A stretch of DNA of 64,000 nucleotides from Chelonoidis abingdonii. Its lineage: Eukaryota; Chordata; Testudines; Testudinidae. The translations under genes were made by a program, and so were the position numbers. Within the stretch, counting starts at the first letter, position 1. Each line of letters opens with the position of its first letter. Where the stretch lies: NCBI RefSeq assembly GCF_003597395.2, contig NC_133774.1:38427633-38491632 (forward strand). The letters run 5' to 3'. Below, piece after piece: positions 59,601 to 64,000 of this stretch. A model generated the notes under the pieces. That model worked only from the letters and a program-made list of their open reading frames with translations, had not been told where the DNA came from and made no database searches.

Positions 59601-62559
59601 TCCTAAATTTTAGGTAGAATAAAATGAGAGGTTTCTGAATGCATTGGACTCCAGGTAACACTGGTATGTTTAACTCTTCTATTTAAATAACAAATTCTTT
59701 GTATCCTCCCTCTCTTTGTAAATATCATATTCATTCCACATGACCACATCTTGATACCTTTGTAACATATAACATGTTTCTGATTGGATTTCGTATTAGT
59801 ATGAATTTTGATTGTGTTACTGCTCATACTGGTAGTGATGCCTGTAGTAAAGGTTGTCTATCACTTTCCATTCATTATAAGATCCCATTTTCACTTGTTT
59901 ATAACTTTGCCAGACTTAAACCATGTGGGCTAAAATTCAGTTTTCCATGCCCATTATCTATCTTAAGCTGAATATTTTTTGAAAGTTTCACCAAAAGCAG
60001 TTGAGCCATTTCCTAGAATTAGGTTAGGGAAAAATACAGTATTTTGTCCAAGTTGAAATAAAATAATCTTACAACCATTTCATTGTGAAATTGAAGTGCC
60101 ACAGTACTCTGGAGCAGAAACTTGAAATTTTGGAGGTAGAATAGGTGGGCAGGGGTTGGGGGGTCGCGTTGATCTTAGGGATGCCTTTTCTTGCCCAAAT
60201 TTGACCCTCTGAAAATCGCAGTTTGCACCTCCTCACTGGAGGTTTGTTAGAGGCTGGCAGCATTATTCTCTGAATATTCTCTCTGCATTGAGCATGTGCC
60301 TTCTTGCAGCATTTTTGTGCCTACTGTTTTTTTTGGTGGACTATAAGGTATACACAATTCTTAATTAAATGTTAAGATTGAGAAATGAAGCTCTTAAAAG
60401 TAAGCCAATACAGAATGAAGATTCAAGACTCAACCTTAGTTCTGCCTTATCATATGTATGCCTTATAATTTGATCTCTTTCTAGGATTATAAATTGTTTG
60501 GAATGTAACACCCCATATAATGTACCATTATGTAAACTGGAATTTAATTTGCAACTTCACATATAGTAAAATAATGGCAGTAGTAATTGGCTTGATTTTT
60601 AAATTTCAATGAACTATATGAAACAAATCAAGTATTAAGTGAATAATTTCAGTAGTTCTAAAGGAATATAATGGTTGTATATAAGACTTCCAGTGTTGCA
60701 GGATTTTTATATTGGCTGAAGTTAATAGCATATTAAAAACCTTTCCAGTATAAATACTGTATGTGCAAATACTGAAAATTGGTGATTTGGAAATGAGCAA
60801 TGACATTCTTCTAACTAGTGTTAAATGAGTTCTTTGTTAAAAGACTAAATTATCTTGGTTGCAGAATAATTAGGTGGAAGGATGCTGTAACATCATGTGC
60901 ATAACAGGACCAGTTATCACATAATATAATCGAAAGAGTCACTGGTAGGGCAGTTTTGTGCATCTGAAGTAGAATCCAGAGTACATTTCACCATAGTAAA
61001 GGAGAATGATTGGAGGATAGAGATGACCAAATTGCAGTGTAAATATTCCTCCAAATCTTTTTCCATGCTTCTTGTGATCAAGGAGGTATCAATATCAATT
61101 TCCAAAGCCAACTGTGGTTTCATTATACGGCATATACACTTAAAAGTAAATTGCCTACACGTAGTGAGGCTACAGGAGGGGAAGACCTCTTTGCTTTCAA
61201 AAATTTAGACTGAGGAAATTATGGGAGTCTACTTTATTTACTAGTATTTACTACTACTATTTGCTACTTATTAGTAATAGCAGCAAATATATATTTTATG
61301 GTAGTCTCCAACTGGGACTTGGACTTGATTGTGTTGGGTTCTTGTACTTCCTAAAGGTCTCATAAGTCAGCTAGTTTTTTCAATATGTGCCTGTTAAATA
61401 AGAAGTATGAAGGCATAATTGTATCCCTCAGCCAAGGAGGAAAGTCAAGGTATCCATCATTATTAGAGGAAGGAATATCATCTTATTTCCTTCGTGTTTA
61501 AGCAGTTTCCTTATATTTCTTTCATAGAAAAGGTTTTAATTTCCCGTAGTTTTATTGGCTTAATTCCCTTTCTTTACTATTAGAGTAAAAGTCTGCCCTG
61601 CAGCAAGTCTACACTGTTACTGTCCAGAATAGATCTGGAATCCAGACACTTTTTGATAATGACTATCTATCTGTCGGTCAACCTGAGATTTGTATAGGGG
61701 GAAGTATATTAGTCTGACAAGCAGGAGAACATATTATTTTGCTGCAGGTGATCTACACTAAAACCTGTCTGCAGGTCATACAATGAAAAATTATAGTGAT
61801 AAGACACCAAGACAGTAAGCTCTGTATCCAAGATTTTGATACCTTCATAGCAAGTATTTTAGAGCCTTACTGTACATTGCTTTAGACTTTCTCAGCTATG
61901 TCAAAACTGAAATATGTGTAAAGGAAAAAGAGAGAGAAACAAGTGGACTAAAGTTTTTAGATAATTAATTTTACATAAAGATGGGCCTCAGCTGCAGATC
62001 TAGATTGAAGATTTAAAGTAGAGGATGCTGTTTTGGATCTGGACTTTTTTGTTGTCATTTATGGATATAGGAGCCAGTTGCAAAGTTCATGAAGATCAGA
62101 AGTAGCCCAATGTTTGAGAGCTGTCAGATCTGAGTCTTCGGCATGGGCCCATCTCTGATTTTACATTGATGTGTTCAGAACAATGTTTCTAATATGAGTT
62201 TTCAACATACAGTATAGATGGGTGACCATAAATAAAACTGAATTGTCTAGTTTTCAGATGCCTGCCTGTGGCTCTCTTAATAGTATTCTCATTTCTGTTG
62301 ACTCTTACAACTGTTTAGGAACCAATAAAAGTTTCATTGGGCTAATGTGGGAATGGTACAGCATTGTTTGACTGTGTGACAAATGTACACAAATATCAGT
62401 AGAGCTATAAAACAGAGCTCCATGAAACTCCATGGTTTTTGTTTGCTGCAGTTCATGCAAACCTTTTATTAAATTCAGTTCTCATGAGTTTCCCGATCAC
62501 ATGAGTTCATCTCTGAACTTTGAGAACAAACCCAAAACTCGAGGAATTGCAATTTTACA
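56698..62559. other. Repeat-poor intronic stretch, about 5.9 kb
   Basis: I see no LINE, SINE or MITE with recognisable termini and no convincing exon. It is AT-rich with short chance ORFs. This is the longest such stretch and the one nearest the RAB3 exon. Confidence 0.4.
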
Positions 62560-62759
62560 CATTGTTTAGACCTCACTGGAGGTACTCCTGATTTATGCTG
62601 GTGTATTTCTCAGTGGCGTACTTTTCCTGTTGAAATGTACACCCTGGGAGCTACTAAGAACTGTGCTCTGTGGACACTGCTAGCCTATGACACATAAGTT
62701 CTAGTGCATGAAGCCAATATGTCTAGAACAGTGAAGTATTATAGGAAATGTATGTCTAC

Positions 62760-62860
62760 ATCAAAGGCCTGATTCTCTTCTCATACTGTTGTAAATCAGG
62801 AGAAACTCTACTGAAGTTGTGGGGTTACTGTAGTGTAAATCTAGGTAAATAAGAGGTTTA
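62760..62860. repeat. Ancient dispersed repeat, 'gtaaatcaggag' family
   Basis: AAGGCCTGATTCTCTTCTCA, then TTGTAAATCAGGAGAAACTC, TACTGAAGTTGTGGGGTTAC and TGTAGTGTAAATC. Related to 11819 and 22741. A further weak match lies at about 62575-62610. Confidence 0.55.
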
Positions 62861-63564
62861 TCAGGTTCTAGCTTTCTATGCTTGTTTTCAGTGCAAGGTC
62901 ATTAAAACTAAATCTAGGCTATAGTGTCTGTAATCTGACCTGAATTTCCTCCTAGTCTTCTGCCTAAGAAATTGTTTGTGTATGGTAATCAGCTCTGTTA
63001 CATTTTTTAAAAAAATGATTATCTTATAATTGGTTTATGAAGTGGGTGGAATTTAATTTCTTCTTTATTTGTAGGATGATTGATGTACATGCAGAAAAGA
63101 ACACTCATTTAAATATATTTTCTCTAATGAGGTGGTCCTACTTGTACCATAGTAACTATTTTAGAAAATATTCCAATTTAGCACATTTGTCATTTTTGTC
63201 AGTTTTCTTCTACTAGGGAACAGCTGAAGTAGTCCTTTCCATGTTCTAGCAAAAATAAATTTTTGTACTATTAAAATTTTGCAATGATATAATTCTCTTA
63301 CAGCAGTTGTTTAAAAAACAAGCCAGAATTAACATAAGTCCTCTGCAGTCATTGATACAATAGCTGTAGTAAAAGTTCATACTGTACATTGCTTGATGGA
63401 ATTTCACTGAAACAGTCTATTTCTGCAAGATTTAAGAATACATTTAAAAATGCAAATAAGTATTATTTTGAAACAGAATGATTATATTATTTCCTGTAAT
63501 ATATCTTAATTATTACTGTTAAAAATTTTATTAAAGTAGAACCTTAAAACCTTAACCAAAATTG
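62861..63564. other. AT-rich intronic sequence, nothing recognised
   Basis: Very AT-rich run up to the SINE next to the exon. Confidence 0.4.
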
Positions 63565-63785
63565 GGCACTCTATATTAACATAATAAGTGACAGTTCCTT
63601 TCCCAAAGAGCTTGCAATGTAAATGGACAAGGTAGACAAAGGCTGTGTGTGAACGGAAGTATTATTATCCCCATGGGAGACTGAGACACAGAGATGAATT
63701 GACTAGAAAAGTCAGGAATAGTACCAAGATCTCCTAAGTCTCAGTCTAGTGCCTTAACAACAGGACAATCCTTCATCTCTTCAAA
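63565..63785 (-). repeat. MIR-like SINE, reversed, 150 bp before the RAB3 exon
   Basis: TTCCTTTCCCAAAGAGCTTG, CAATGTAAATGGACAAGGTA, then ATTATCCCCATGGGAGACTG, AGACACAGAGATGAATTGAC and TCCTAAGTCTCAGTCTAGTG follow the SINE from tail to head. The most complete of this type here, and it links the scraps at 2857, 36125 and 39180 to one family. Confidence 0.75.
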
Positions 63786-63916
63786 AAAAGAGAACGAAAA
63801 GCTGTCCAGTGACTTGAATGGAATTTCAAAGGTGTGAAAATGAAAGTTTTTCAGAGCTCACTTCTAATTTTCAGAAAGATATAAATCACTTGACAAGGTA
63901 ACATTTGTATAAAAGA

Positions 63917-63934
63917 TAATTTTTGTTGTTTTAG
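63917..63934 (+). promoter_or_regulatory. 3' splice site of the RAB3 exon
   Basis: A T-rich tract (about 14 of 18 bases are T) ends in TTTTAG immediately before the first exon codon GAC. The intron phase is 0, which fits the conserved boundary just before DTAGQ in RAB3 genes. An exact branch point cannot be fixed; adenines in the 63890-63915 stretch are candidates. Confidence 0.8.
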
Positions 63935-64000
63935 GACACGGCAGGTCAAGAGAGATATAGGACAATTACCACAGCCTATTACCGGGGTGCAATGGGCTTC
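63935..64000 (+). CDS. RAB3C: RAB3-family GTPase, internal exon (5' part; continues past the window)
   Basis: Twenty-two codons in phase 0 read DTAGQERYRTITTAYYRG, then AMGF, directly after a consensus acceptor AG. This is the G3 nucleotide-binding motif (DTAGQ, whose Gln supports GTP hydrolysis) and switch II of a Rab. The Tyr in QERYRT and the ending GAMGF separate the RAB3 group from RAB8/10 (QERFRT...GAMGI). RAB3 proteins sit on synaptic and secretory vesicles and, when GTP-bound, recruit RIM and rabphilin to control exocytosis. The preceding Trp of the usual WDTAGQ would close the previous exon, which I did not find here. The paralogue is inferred: RAB3A, B, C and D are nearly identical in this segment. 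RAB3C is chosen only because more than 60 kb of preceding intron suits its very long gene. The exon runs off the window, so its donor site is not visible. Confidence 0.88.

Larger units (their letters stand above)
1..63934 (+). other. Presumed single large intron (or intron plus 5' flank) upstream of the RAB3 exon
   Basis: No other host exon was recognised on either strand. Every ORF above about 110 codons lies in a transposon, in GC-rich low-complexity sequence, or is of chance length. The first coding exon of RAB3 genes, which carries the P-loop GNSSVGKTS, was not seen, so it probably lies left of the window. The intron assignment is inference from the exon at the right edge. Confidence 0.6.

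Noticed and set aside
1..64000. CRISPR arrays, operons, rRNA or tRNA genes
   Set aside because: No regularly spaced short repeats with unique spacers; the organism is clearly a vertebrate. tRNA-like signals seen belong to SINEs.

Overview
This is AT-rich vertebrate nuclear DNA, most likely from a turtle, or failing that another reptile of that grade. That guess rests on the repeats: many CR1 LINE fragments on both strands and a dense set of short non-autonomous DNA transposons whose sequences I recognise, from memory, as turtle-type families. There is no bacterial gene organisation, no operon, no CRISPR array, and no rRNA or tRNA gene that I can see.

The only host coding sequence I can support is at the extreme right edge. 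A 3' splice site is followed by 66 bases (63935-64000) that read in phase 0 as the G3/switch II segment of a RAB3-family small GTPase. Everything to its left is best read as one long intron of that gene, or intron plus 5' flank. RAB3C is the likeliest paralogue because its mammalian introns are very long, but 22 residues cannot separate the RAB3 paralogues.

Layout: 1-1.3 kb, a reversed CR1 internal fragment and a forward CR1 3' end. 4.8-6.7 kb, two palindromic or GC-rich MITEs and an LTR-like element. 10.4 kb, a hAT-like MITE. 13.9-16.7 kb, a 735 bp hAT-like element with a perfect 8 bp target duplication, a CR1 3' scrap, and a 5'-truncated element carrying the window's only long intact ORF (366 codons, an unclassified transposase-like protein). 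19-21.3 kb, CR1 plus MITEs. 24.6-28.5 kb, two CR1 copies, one with a reverse transcriptase region. 32.9-34 kb, a reversed CR1 split by a 304 bp hAT element. 37.1-37.7 kb, a SINE next to a long-hairpin MITE. 41.4-42.2 kb, two MITEs. 44.1-47.9 kb, a transposon containing a ~120 bp minisatellite, then an LTR-like GC-rich repeat with a 71 bp tandem duplication. 48.3 kb, an alternating GT/GC tract. 50.9-54.2 kb, a long reversed CR1 (endonuclease region to 3' end) split by a solo LTR and a small MITE. 56.1-56.7 kb, another hAT-like element. 57-62.5 kb, repeat-poor intron. 63.6 kb, a SINE, then the RAB3 exon.

The genes do not form a pathway. The biology on show is successive transposon colonisation of a large intron, with several insertion events datable relative to each other by nesting. 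The most interesting single object is the conserved, still open 366-codon ORF at 15212-16312.
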